33,906 nucleotides of DNA from JACJWR01 sp964627505. Lineage in GTDB: Bacteria > Actinomycetota > Actinomycetes > S36-B12 > UBA10799. The position numbers and the translations under genes are program-made. The notes beneath the pieces are model-generated. The model made no database searches. It saw only the letters and a program-made list of their open reading frames with translations, and was not told the origin of the DNA. The stretch lies in contig CAZVKB010000017.1 of the NCBI GenBank assembly GCA_964627505.1, positions 1 to 33,906 of the forward strand. Direction: 5' to 3'. Each line of letters starts with the position of its first letter. The stretch's first letter is position 1. Shown in pieces: positions 8,189-15,183 of the stretch.

Positions 8189-9604
8189 ATGCCGTTTGCG
8201 CAGGAGGCAGGCGACGCCGCGTGGCAGGCGCTGAAAGGGGCTCGGCACGAGTCGTTTTGGTTAGCCGATCCAGACCGACCGGCGGCACGCGCGGCGCTCT
8301 CAGGGCGCACCGAGGCCGATCTGGTGGTGGTCGGAGCCGGTCTGTCGGGGCTGTGGACGGCACTGCGGGCCAAGGAAAGGTACCCGGACCTGCATGTCGT
8401 AGTGGTGGAGGGTGACCGGATCGCGACCGCGGCCTCCGGGCGCAACGGTGGTTTTTTGTCCGCATCCATCACTCACGGACATGCCAACGGCATAGAACGC
8501 TGGCCCGCGGAATTCCGCACCCTGTATCGGCTTGGATTGACTAATTTCGCCGAGATTCAGGCCACGATTGAGCGTTACGGCATCGACTGCGATTTTGCCT
8601 GCCACGGTGAATTCGACGTTGCCACCGAGGACTATCAGGTGGAGCATCTGCGCCATCACGCCCAGTTGTACGCCGAATATGGTGTCGAGATCGAGCAGTT
8701 TGACGGCCCGGCGATCCGTTCGGCCATCGCTTCGCAGACGTATCGGGCCGCGTTGCGCGATCCCAACATCGCCTCGGTCAATCCCGCACGGCTTAGCTGG
8801 GGGCTCGCGGCAGCGGCCGAATCGCTCGGGGTGCAGATTCATGAAGGCAGTGAGGTTCTGTCTGTGCGCCGCAACGGAGCCAAGATTCGCGTTGGTACCC
8901 GTGATGGTGTGGTCGATGCTTCCCGGGTGGCTCTCACGACCGCCGCGCACGCCCCGCTGTTGCGCCGAATTTCGCTGTTCGTGGTGCCGGTCTTTGACCA
9001 TGTGGTCGTCACCGCCCCACTGCCGCCAGATGTGCGTGCTGCATTGCGGTGGCAAGGTCGGGAGGGGGTGGCTGATGCCGGCAACCAGTTCCACTACTAC
9101 CGACTCACCCCCGATGACCGCATTCTCTGGGGTGGCTACGACGCCGTCTACCAGGCGGGGGAGCGGCCGGGCTCGGTGTTGGAACAAGATTCCGCCTTGT
9201 CTGCCCGCCTGGTGCAACACCTCTTCGACACGTTCCCCGAGGTGGCCGGAACCACGATCGATTACACCTGGGCAGGGGCGATCGACACTTGCTCGCGGTT
9301 CAGCGCATTCTGGGGTAGTGCCTTCGCCGGTCAACTCGCGTACGTCACGGGTTTCACGGGTTTGGGCGTGGGAGCTTCTCGGTTCGGCGCCGAGGTGCTC
9401 ATCGACAAACTCATGGGGGAGCGCACAGAGCGCACTGAGTTGCAGATGGTGCGCAGTAAGCCGCTACCGTTCCCGCCCGAACCGATGCGGCAATTTGCCA
9501 TCGACATCACCCGCAAGTCGTTGGCGGACGCCGACGCCAACAATGGGCGACGCAACCTGTGGTTGCGCACGCTCGATCGAGTTGGGCTCGGCTTCGATAG
9601 CTGA
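8189..9604 (+). CDS. FAD-dependent amine oxidoreductase, PuuB/DadA-like
   Basis: A 471-residue flavoprotein of the D-amino-acid/glycine oxidase fold. The Rossmann dinucleotide-binding motif GAGLSG is at residues 49-54, followed by VVVVEGDRIATAASGRNGGF, in which the SGRNGGF block is typical of gamma-glutamylputrescine oxidase and related enzymes. A second FAD contact is GFTGLGVGASRFGAEVL near the C-terminus. In E. coli PuuB oxidises gamma-glutamylputrescine, but no gamma-glutamylputrescine synthetase (PuuA/GlnA-like) is in this window. The substrate could therefore be a free amine, or the synthetase may lie elsewhere. The ATG is 1 nt after the potC stop, so import and oxidation are tied in one operon. 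Confidence 0.85.
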   Translation: MPFAQEAGDAAWQALKGARHESFWLADPDRPAARAALSGRTEADLVVVGAGLSGLWTALRAKERYPDLHVVVVEGDRIATAASGRNGGFLSASITHGHANGIERWPAEFRTLYRLGLTNFAEIQATIERYGIDCDFACHGEFDVATEDYQVEHLRHHAQLYAEYGVEIEQFDGPAIRSAIASQTYRAALRDPNIASVNPARLSWGLAAAAESLGVQIHEGSEVLSVRRNGAKIRVGTRDGVVDASRVALTTAAHAPLLRRISLFVVPVFDHVVVTAPLPPDVRAALRWQGREGVADAGNQFHYYRLTPDDRILWGGYDAVYQAGERPGSVLEQDSALSARLVQHLFDTFPEVAGTTIDYTWAGAIDTCSRFSAFWGSAFAGQLAYVTGFTGLGVGASRFGAEVLIDKLMGERTERTELQMVRSKPLPFPPEPMRQFAIDITRKSLADADANNGRRNLWLRTLDRVGLGFDS

Positions 9605-9679
9605 CCGACCCGTCTAGTGCGATCCCACACACCAACGCCAAACGCCCGGCCCCAGCGCCCCGGATGAGGAGAGATGACC

Positions 9680-11176
9680 ATGACAACAGCGCGGATCACC
9701 CACTGGATCGATGGCCGACCTTGGACGGGCACAGCCGAACGCAGCGGCGAAGTGTACGACCCGGCCACCGGTGACGTGACAGCCACTGTCGATTTCGCCA
9801 CCGCCGCTGACCTCGACGCGGCAGTTGGCGCGGCGCGGCGGGCATTTCAGAGCTGGGGTCGATCCACGCTCACCCGTCGGATGCAGGTGCTGTTCGCCTT
9901 CCGGGAACTGCTCAATGCGCACAAGGAGGACGTGGCCGAACTCATCACGCGGGAGCACGGCAAGGTGCTCTCTGATGCGCTCGGTGAGGTGACCCGCGGG
10001 CTGGAGGTGGTGGAGTTCGCCTGCGGGAACGCGCATCTGCTCAAAGGTGGATACTCGGAGAACGTCTCGTCCGGCGTGGATGTGTATTCCCTGCGGCAGC
10101 CGTTGGGGGTAGTCGGAATCATCTCGCCGTTCAATTTTCCGGCGATGGTGCCGATGTGGTTCTTCCCCATCGCGATCGCCGCGGGCAATACCGTGGTGCT
10201 CAAGCCCAGCGAAAAAGACCCCAGCGCGTCCATGCTGATCGCAAAGTTGTGGACCCAGGCGGGGTTGCCCGACGGCGTGTTCAACGTGGTGCACGGCGAC
10301 AAAGAAGCTGTCGACGCATTGCTCACCCACCCAGACGTGGCTTCGATCAGCTTCGTGGGCTCCACCCCGATCGCGCGGTATGTGTATGAAACCGGGACCG
10401 CCCATGGCAAGCGGGTGCAGGCGCTAGCCGGGGCGAAGAACCACATGCTGGTACTCCCCGATGCGGATCTGGAACTTGCAGCCGATTCGGCGGTGAATGC
10501 CGGGTTCGGCTCGGCTGGGGAACGCTGCATGGCGATCTCGGTGCTGGTGGCCGTCGAGCCGATCGCCGATCAGTTGGTTGAGGCAATCGCCGGGCGGATG
10601 TCCACCCTGCGGGTGGGCGACGGGCGCCGCAATTGCGACATGGGACCGCTGGTGACCCGCGCGCATCGGGACAAGGTGGCTGGCTATATCACCGCCGGCG
10701 TGAACCAGGGCGCCGCGCTGGTGGTGGACGGCCGGCACGTGAAGGTGGATGGCGCTGAGGGCGGTTTTTGGCTGGGCCCCACGCTGTTCGACCACGTCAC
10801 TGCAGACATGACGGTCTACACCGATGAGATTTTCGGGCCAGTGCTCTCAGTCGTGCGGGTGGCCTCCTATGAAGAGGGAATGGAGTTGATCAACGAGCAC
10901 CCGTTCGGAAACGGCACAGCGATCTTCACCTGCGATGGCGGCGCGGCCCGCAAATTTCAGCACGAGGTTCAGGTCGGGATGGTGGGCATCAATGTACCCA
11001 TTCCGGTGCCGATGTCGTACTACTCGTTCGGCGGATGGAAGGCTTCCCTTTTCGGTGACACCCATGCCCACGGCGCTGAGGGTTTCCACTTCTTCACACG
11101 CGGCAAGGTGGTGACGAGCCGCTGGCCGGATCCCACCCACGGCGGCATCAACCTCGGCTTCCCCACCCACGGTTGA
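9680..11176 (+). CDS. mmsA: CoA-acylating methylmalonate/malonate-semialdehyde dehydrogenase
   Basis: A 498-residue aldehyde dehydrogenase of the CoA-dependent MmsA group. Diagnostic features are SPFNFPAMVPMWFFP, KPSEKDP, GSAGERCMA with the nucleophile Cys283, and replacement of the usual general-base glutamate motif by LAGAKNH, as expected for enzymes that form acyl-CoA. An AGGAG (9667-9671) lies 8 nt before the ATG at 9680 and only 2 nt before an alternative ATG at 9674, so I choose 9680. The product is acetyl-CoA or propionyl-CoA plus CO2. Beside amine oxidation genes it most likely handles malonate semialdehyde from beta-alanine, the end of the aminopropyl branch of spermidine breakdown (inference). 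Confidence 0.93.
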   Translation: MTTARITHWIDGRPWTGTAERSGEVYDPATGDVTATVDFATAADLDAAVGAARRAFQSWGRSTLTRRMQVLFAFRELLNAHKEDVAELITREHGKVLSDALGEVTRGLEVVEFACGNAHLLKGGYSENVSSGVDVYSLRQPLGVVGIISPFNFPAMVPMWFFPIAIAAGNTVVLKPSEKDPSASMLIAKLWTQAGLPDGVFNVVHGDKEAVDALLTHPDVASISFVGSTPIARYVYETGTAHGKRVQALAGAKNHMLVLPDADLELAADSAVNAGFGSAGERCMAISVLVAVEPIADQLVEAIAGRMSTLRVGDGRRNCDMGPLVTRAHRDKVAGYITAGVNQGAALVVDGRHVKVDGAEGGFWLGPTLFDHVTADMTVYTDEIFGPVLSVVRVASYEEGMELINEHPFGNGTAIFTCDGGAARKFQHEVQVGMVGINVPIPVPMSYYSFGGWKASLFGDTHAHGAEGFHFFTRGKVVTSRWPDPTHGGINLGFPTHG

Positions 11177-11276
11177 TCCGATGACCAGATGCGGGGCGCA
11201 GTTCGGGTCAGACGTCACGTTCCAGGGTGTGCCGCGTCGAGATTCCCGGCCGCGTCTTGCAGGCTCGTTGTTGGGG

Positions 11277-11306
11277 TTGCTTCTGCTTGCGTTCGCCCAA
11301 TAATGT
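11277..11306 (+). promoter_or_regulatory. Promoter of the GuaD-like deaminase with overlapping inverted repeat
   Basis: TTGCTT (11277-11282), an 18-nt spacer and TAATGT (11301-11306) form a plausible promoter. The -10 box lies inside a perfect 8-bp inverted repeat GCTTGCGT (11285-11292) / ACGCAAGC (11307-11314) with a 14-nt spacer, a good candidate repressor operator. A second perfect palindrome, TGAGTCGACTCA, lies at 11331-11342. The predicted 5' leader is about 80 nt. Confidence 0.45.
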
Positions 11307-11394
11307 ACGCAAGCCTGGTGAGTCCGCGCATGAGTCGACTCAATAAACACTTGGTGAAGTACAACTCATCACCATCCAACGATAGGAGTCAACT

Positions 11395-11961
11395 GTGGAC
11401 AAAGCCGAATTGATGAAAGTCGCCTGCTCTCTCGCGCGGGAATCTGTTGAGAATGGTTGGGGTGGACCGTTCGGAGCCGTGATCGTCAAAGACGGCGAGA
11501 TCATTGCCCAAGGCCAAAACCGGGTGCTGCTCACCGGAGACATCACGGCACATGGCGAGGTTGAAGCCATTCGCAAAGCAGTGGCACGGCTGAACCCTTC
11601 GGCGCCGAGTATCCCGGAGTCCAAGGTGAACGAGTCCACCCTGATGCTGGTGCCGCGTGAACCAGGCTCAGCCGACCCGGTTGCTGAGCGCGCGCAGATG
11701 CTCAAGGGTTTCGAGATTTACACCAGCGGGTTCCCGTGCCCGATGTGCATGGGAGCTATCTACTGGGCTCGTCTGGACAAGGTCTATTTCGCAAGCACAG
11801 TTGAGGACACGCGGGCGATCGGGTTTGACGATGCCTTCCAATATGAAGATTTTGTGCGGCCGCTCGACCAGCGACGCATTGCGATTGAACAGATTGGCCA
11901 CGAGGACGGTATCGCCGCACAACGAGCCTGGACGGATCGGCCAAACCGCCACTTCTACTGA
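11395..11961 (+). CDS. guaD: GuaD-like guanine/nucleoside deaminase of the cytidine deaminase fold
   Basis: A 188-residue zinc deaminase. GTG start with AGGAG 6 nt upstream. Family marks are GGPFGAVIVKDG near the N-terminus, the zinc/proton-shuttle motif read here as HGE (His53, Glu55) instead of the usual HAE, and the zinc cysteines in PCPMCMGAIYWAR (Cys115, Cys118). The GFDDAF and RAW tail motifs resemble Bacillus guanine deaminase, which hydrolyses guanine to xanthine and ammonia. Compared with that enzyme there is an extra segment of about 32 residues between the HGE and PCPMC motifs (positions about 66-106), so substrate specificity may differ. It has its own promoter region and is probably not part of the polyamine operon. 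Confidence 0.82.
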   Translation: MDKAELMKVACSLARESVENGWGGPFGAVIVKDGEIIAQGQNRVLLTGDITAHGEVEAIRKAVARLNPSAPSIPESKVNESTLMLVPREPGSADPVAERAQMLKGFEIYTSGFPCPMCMGAIYWARLDKVYFASTVEDTRAIGFDDAFQYEDFVRPLDQRRIAIEQIGHEDGIAAQRAWTDRPNRHFY

Positions 11962-11983
11962 CGCCTAGCCCCATTTCAACGTC

Positions 11984-12030
11984 AGCGGTCCGCCAGTTCA
12001 GCGCCGGACGCGTTGTACTGGCGGACCGCT
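11984..12030 (+). terminator. Hairpin downstream of the deaminase gene
   Basis: A perfect 14-bp inverted repeat, AGCGGTCCGCCAGT (11984-11997) and its complement (12017-12030), encloses a 19-nt loop. It begins 23 nt after the deaminase stop. There is no T-tract, which is common for actinobacterial terminators, so termination is likely but not certain. Confidence 0.5.
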
Positions 12031-12233
12031 GGCGCCGTGATGCCGACTTGTTCGGGGAACCAGGCAACAAAGTGACCTTTGGCCAGAGTGCCTGCGTCCG
12101 CTCTCAGCAGGCACGACAACTGCCATTCGGCGTCACCTTCGCGCAACGAACTACGACCGGAATTCATTGAAATGCCGCTGTTGCGCGAGTTTGCCGCCCT
12201 GATTCAGCCATATCGAAAACGAAGTGGCTCTGT

Positions 12234-12262
12234 TTGTCATGCCCTGTGGCACCAGGTATAGC
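12234..12262 (+). promoter_or_regulatory. Promoter upstream of the lipoprotein gene
   Basis: TTGTCA (12234-12239) and TATAGC (12257-12262) are separated by 17 nt, giving a predicted start near 12269 and a leader of about 85 nt before the lipoprotein ATG. Confidence 0.5.
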
Positions 12263-12354
12263 CGTGCGGGCATACTTCAGGGGAGGGTTGCCGGACGCCG
12301 ATGAACCTCCCACGGTAGCCCGTGCAGCCACCAACAATGAGAGGTGGCAGGGCC

Positions 12355-13362
12355 ATGAAGTCATTGCACACGGCTGCAGGACGGGGATCGGCCAACACCC
12401 GAATACGGGTGTTGTTGGCTGCGGTGGTTGGCCTGCTGCTGGTCGGCTGCAGCGGGGCTTCGGACACCTCACCGTCAGTCAGCACTCAAGCGACGACAAC
12501 CGCCAGCAGTGAAGTCGTAGCCGAGGCCAATGCAGTGGCCACCACGTATTTCACGGATTTCCTCAACCGGAACTTCGCCCAAGCACAGTCGTCAGCCACT
12601 GGTCCGGCCCTACTGCGCATGCAGTATTACGACGCGGTGATGACAGTGAACGGCATCCCGGAAGAGGACGTGCCGACGAAACTGGAAGGTATCAGCGTCC
12701 AATCACAGATCACCAACGCTGCCCAATCCGGTGACACCCTCACCACGCCAGGAACCGTTGAACTGAGCTACGTCTTTGAGGGCGAGCCGATGAGCGAAAC
12801 GAAGCAGGATCTGGTTTTTGAAAACGTGGGCGGCAGCTGGTTGGTGAGCGACTGGCGCACCAAATATCCAGACGGTCTAGTGATTCCTCCCACGAGTGAA
12901 TTCTGGTTCCCGGGTGACAGCACGCAGACTGTCAACGACATTTCGGCTTCCGCACTGCTGGGAGTTGGGTTCCCCAATGAGAACCAGTCGATGGATTTCT
13001 TCGACTGGGTGGTCGCCGTTGAGAATCAATCCACCTCCGAAGCCAAACTCACCGGGTTCACCGTGACCACAGACACCGGTGTCACCGGAAATGTCACCGT
13101 TGCCGCAGATGGCACCCTGACGTCCGACTTCCCGGCGAGCCTCGACGTGGATCTCGCCGCAGATAGTGTCTATCAACCTGACAGCGACGGCTGGGTTTAC
13201 ATGAGTTTCCCGGCTTCCAGCGGTGTGCGTGGCGGCAAGGTGGCCTTGGTGTTGGCAACCCCGTCCGGCGAGGTCAAAGTCGCGGTGGACCTGCCCAATG
13301 TCACCGTCCCCGCTGGCTATGCCATCACCTCCCCGTCGGCCACCGCTTCTGCAACCGGGTGA
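12355..13362 (+). CDS. Predicted secreted lipoprotein of unknown function
   Basis: A 335-residue protein with a positively charged N-terminus, a hydrophobic stretch and a lipobox ending LLVGC (Cys32), so it should be lipid-anchored on the outer face of the membrane. A Thr/Ser-rich linker follows. Residues about 60-170 (TTYFTDFLNRNFAQA onwards, ending in VFENVGGSWLVSDWR) look like a small NTF2-like domain as found in front of penicillin-binding or solute-handling proteins. The C-terminal half looks beta-rich with no motif I recognise. The start at 12355 is preferred because AGAGGTGG lies just upstream; an ATG 11 codons earlier would add unlikely residues. No functional partner is evident nearby. 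Confidence 0.8.
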   Translation: MKSLHTAAGRGSANTRIRVLLAAVVGLLLVGCSGASDTSPSVSTQATTTASSEVVAEANAVATTYFTDFLNRNFAQAQSSATGPALLRMQYYDAVMTVNGIPEEDVPTKLEGISVQSQITNAAQSGDTLTTPGTVELSYVFEGEPMSETKQDLVFENVGGSWLVSDWRTKYPDGLVIPPTSEFWFPGDSTQTVNDISASALLGVGFPNENQSMDFFDWVVAVENQSTSEAKLTGFTVTTDTGVTGNVTVAADGTLTSDFPASLDVDLAADSVYQPDSDGWVYMSFPASSGVRGGKVALVLATPSGEVKVAVDLPNVTVPAGYAITSPSATASATG

Positions 13363-13445
13363 TGACGTGCGCCGTGACGTTCGGCAGCGCGACTGACTAG
13401 TCAAGCAGCGTCGGGCGGAGCCTGAACGATCTCGGTACTGTGAAG

Positions 13446-13607
13446 TGCGCGTTTCTGCACACGATCACGCGAGTCAATCCCGTGAGGCCGTCTTTTCGCG
13501 CAGATCTGCACATACACCGACTCGGGTTAGCAGCTGTGTGTGTGCAGAAGCGCGCAGAAATGATCATTCCGAAAATCAGGTCTGGCAAACGTGTGCAGAA
13601 ACGCGCA
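13446..13607. repeat. Four copies of an 18-bp motif in nested inverted order
   Basis: TGCGCGTTTCTGCACACG at 13446-13463 is perfectly inverted at 13590-13607. Between them lie a degenerate forward copy (about 13495-13514, GCGCAGATCTGCACATA) and a 16/18 inverted copy at 13539-13556. The order forward, forward, inverted, inverted gives two nested dyads. The array fills the gap between the lipoprotein gene and the end of acr3. It could be a multi-site operator or a REP/BIME-like element, or it could fold as one long hairpin terminator for the two converging genes. Confidence 0.75.
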
Positions 13608-13616
13608 ATCCGTCGG

Positions 13617-14705
13617 TCACACCGGGTTGACCGCCACCTCGGGCGGGGAGAAGTACCGTCGACGCAACCACAGCGAGACGTAGACCAGCCCCACCAGCGC
13701 CGGCACCTCGATCAGCGGACCGATCACGCCGGTGAGTGCCTGCCCGGAGGTGACGCCCCACACGCCGATACTCACGGCGATGGCGAGTTCGAAGTTGTTC
13801 CCTGCGGCCGTGAACGCCAGGGTCGCGGTCTTGGGGTAACCCAACCGGGCCCGTGCCCCCACCAGGAACGACACCCCCCACATGACGGCGAAGTAGACCA
13901 GCAGCGGAATCGCGATCAGCACCACCGACACCGGGTCGGAGGTGATGGCATCGCCTTGCAGCGCGAACATCACCACGATGGTGAACAGCAGACCGTAAAG
14001 CGCCAATGGAGCGATCCGCGGTGCGAACTTGGTGTCGTACCACTCGCGGCCTTTGGTACGAAGCCCGATTCGCCGAGTGAGGTAGCCAGCGGCCAATGGA
14101 ATCCCGAGGAAGATCAGTACGGCTTTGGTGATCTCCCAGGTGGAAAACGCCACGTCCTGGGTGTCCAGTCCCAGCCAGCCGGGCAGGATCTTCAGGTAGA
14201 ACGTCCCGAGCAGTGCATAGGCGAGGATCTGAAACACCGAGTTGATGGCCACCAGCAGTGCGCCGGCCTCGCGATCGCCGCAGGCGAGATCGTTCCAGAT
14301 CAGCACCATGGCGATGCATCTCGCCAAGCCGATCACGATCAGTCCGGTGCGAAACTCCGGGTAGTCGGCCAGGAACACCCACGCCAGAGTGAACATGAGC
14401 AGCGGACCGATCACCCAGTTGAGTAGCAGCGACCACCACAGCAGGGCCCGGTCGCCGGTGACGTGTCCCATGTCCTCGTAGCGCACCCGAGCCAGTACCG
14501 GGTACATCATGAGCAGCAGGCCGAGCGCGATCGGTAACGAGGTCTGGTCGATTTTGACCGCGTCGAGTGCGGTTTGTACCGACGGCACCAGTCGGCCGAG
14601 CAGCAGGCCGAAGGCCATGGCGGCCAAGATCCATACTGGCAGGAAGCGGTCGAGTCGGGACAGTTTCGACAGCACCGCTGCGTCGTCGGGGGAGGTCACG
14701 CTCAC
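13617..14705 (-). CDS. acr3: ACR3-family arsenite efflux permease
   Basis: A membrane protein of 362 residues with about ten hydrophobic segments. Key family motifs are the conserved cysteine in ARCIAMVLIWNDLA (Cys130) and the acidic residue in AGNNFELAIAV. ACR3 extrudes As(III) (and sometimes antimonite) driven by the proton gradient. I place the start at the GTG at 14705, 14 nt after the arsC stop; a GTG six bases further in is equally possible. The open frame extends upstream across arsC, but that part is Arg/Pro-rich shadow sequence. It is the second gene of the arsC-acr3 transcript, pairing arsenate reduction with arsenite export. Confidence 0.94.
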   Translation of the reverse strand: MSVTSPDDAAVLSKLSRLDRFLPVWILAAMAFGLLLGRLVPSVQTALDAVKIDQTSLPIALGLLLMMYPVLARVRYEDMGHVTGDRALLWWSLLLNWVIGPLLMFTLAWVFLADYPEFRTGLIVIGLARCIAMVLIWNDLACGDREAGALLVAINSVFQILAYALLGTFYLKILPGWLGLDTQDVAFSTWEITKAVLIFLGIPLAAGYLTRRIGLRTKGREWYDTKFAPRIAPLALYGLLFTIVVMFALQGDAITSDPVSVVLIAIPLLVYFAVMWGVSFLVGARARLGYPKTATLAFTAAGNNFELAIAVSIGVWGVTSGQALTGVIGPLIEVPALVGLVYVSLWLRRRYFSPPEVAVNPV

Positions 14706-14719
14706 GGGTGGCGGGTCCG

Positions 14720-15133
14720 TCAGATTGCGTCGGCGGGAGCGATCTCCGCGATCAGCGCCTCGATGCGGGCCCGGATGTCGTCCCGAATGGGGCGCACGGC
14801 ATCGACGCCCTGGCCGGCAGGATCGTCGAGTTTCCAGTCTTCGTAGCGCTTGCCCGGGAAGATCGGGCACACATCGCCGCATCCCATTGTGATCACCACG
14901 TCGGACTCTTTCACCGCGTCCACGGTGAGCACCTTCGGGACTTCGGTGGAAATGTCGATGCCGTCCTCGAGCAGCGCCGCCACGACCGCCGGGTTCACAG
15001 TGTCGGCGGGTGCGGAACCAGCGGACCGCACTTCCACCCGGTCACCGGCGAGGTGGGTCAGATAGGCGGCGGCCATTTGGGACCTGCCCGCGTTGTGGAC
15101 ACAGACGAACAACACAGAGGGCTTGGAGTTCAT
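14720..15133 (-). CDS. arsC: Arsenate reductase, low-molecular-weight phosphatase fold
   Basis: A 137-residue enzyme that reduces arsenate to arsenite before export. The P-loop CVHNAGR (CX5R, Cys11-Arg17) is at the N-terminus, the redox cysteines are in TMGCGDVCP (Cys85, Cys89), and the catalytic acid is in WKLDDP (Asp103/104). The two distal cysteines suggest a thiol-relay mechanism linked to thioredoxin or mycothiol. I choose the ATG at 15133, since 17 extra residues from an upstream ATG would run into the shared promoter. That promoter ends 7 nt before 15133, so the transcript looks leaderless. Confidence 0.94.
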   Translation of the reverse strand: MNSKPSVLFVCVHNAGRSQMAAAYLTHLAGDRVEVRSAGSAPADTVNPAVVAALLEDGIDISTEVPKVLTVDAVKESDVVITMGCGDVCPIFPGKRYEDWKLDDPAGQGVDAVRPIRDDIRARIEALIAEIAPADAI

Positions 15134-15183
15134 GGCTGGGACGTTAGTTGACAACACATGATAAGTCAATGCATATTGATTCA
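15134..15183. promoter_or_regulatory. Shared divergent, interlocking ars promoters with operator
   Basis: Only 50 bp separate the two start codons. Minus strand: TTGACT (15169-15164), 17 nt, TAACGT (15146-15141), then 7 nt to the arsC ATG. Plus strand: TTGACA (15148-15153), 18 nt, CATATT (15172-15177), then 6 nt to the regulator ATG. The two promoters overlap face to face. A dyad TCAAT-GCAT-ATTGA (15166-15179) covers the plus -10 and minus -35 and is the likely ArsR operator, so one bound dimer could shut both directions. Confidence 0.65.

Larger units (their letters stand above)
11962..12354. other. 393-bp intergenic stretch with no confident gene
   Basis: This gap holds a hairpin right after the deaminase gene and a promoter for the downstream lipoprotein. 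A 61-codon minus-strand reading frame (12167-11982) has fairly gene-like codon use but no recognisable product, no clear ribosome binding site, and its 3' end lies on the hairpin. I do not call it a gene. Confidence 0.6.

Noticed and set aside
11982..12167. 61-codon minus-strand frame after the deaminase gene
   Set aside because: Codon use is fairly gene-like, but there is no known family or ribosome binding site, and its 3' end coincides with a strong hairpin better explained as a terminator.
13446..13607. CRISPR array
   Set aside because: Copies alternate in orientation, spacing is irregular, and no cas genes are nearby.
13440..14426. Plus-strand frame of 328 codons opposite acr3
   Set aside because: His/Gln/Arg-rich, no domain, antisense to a clear membrane transporter.
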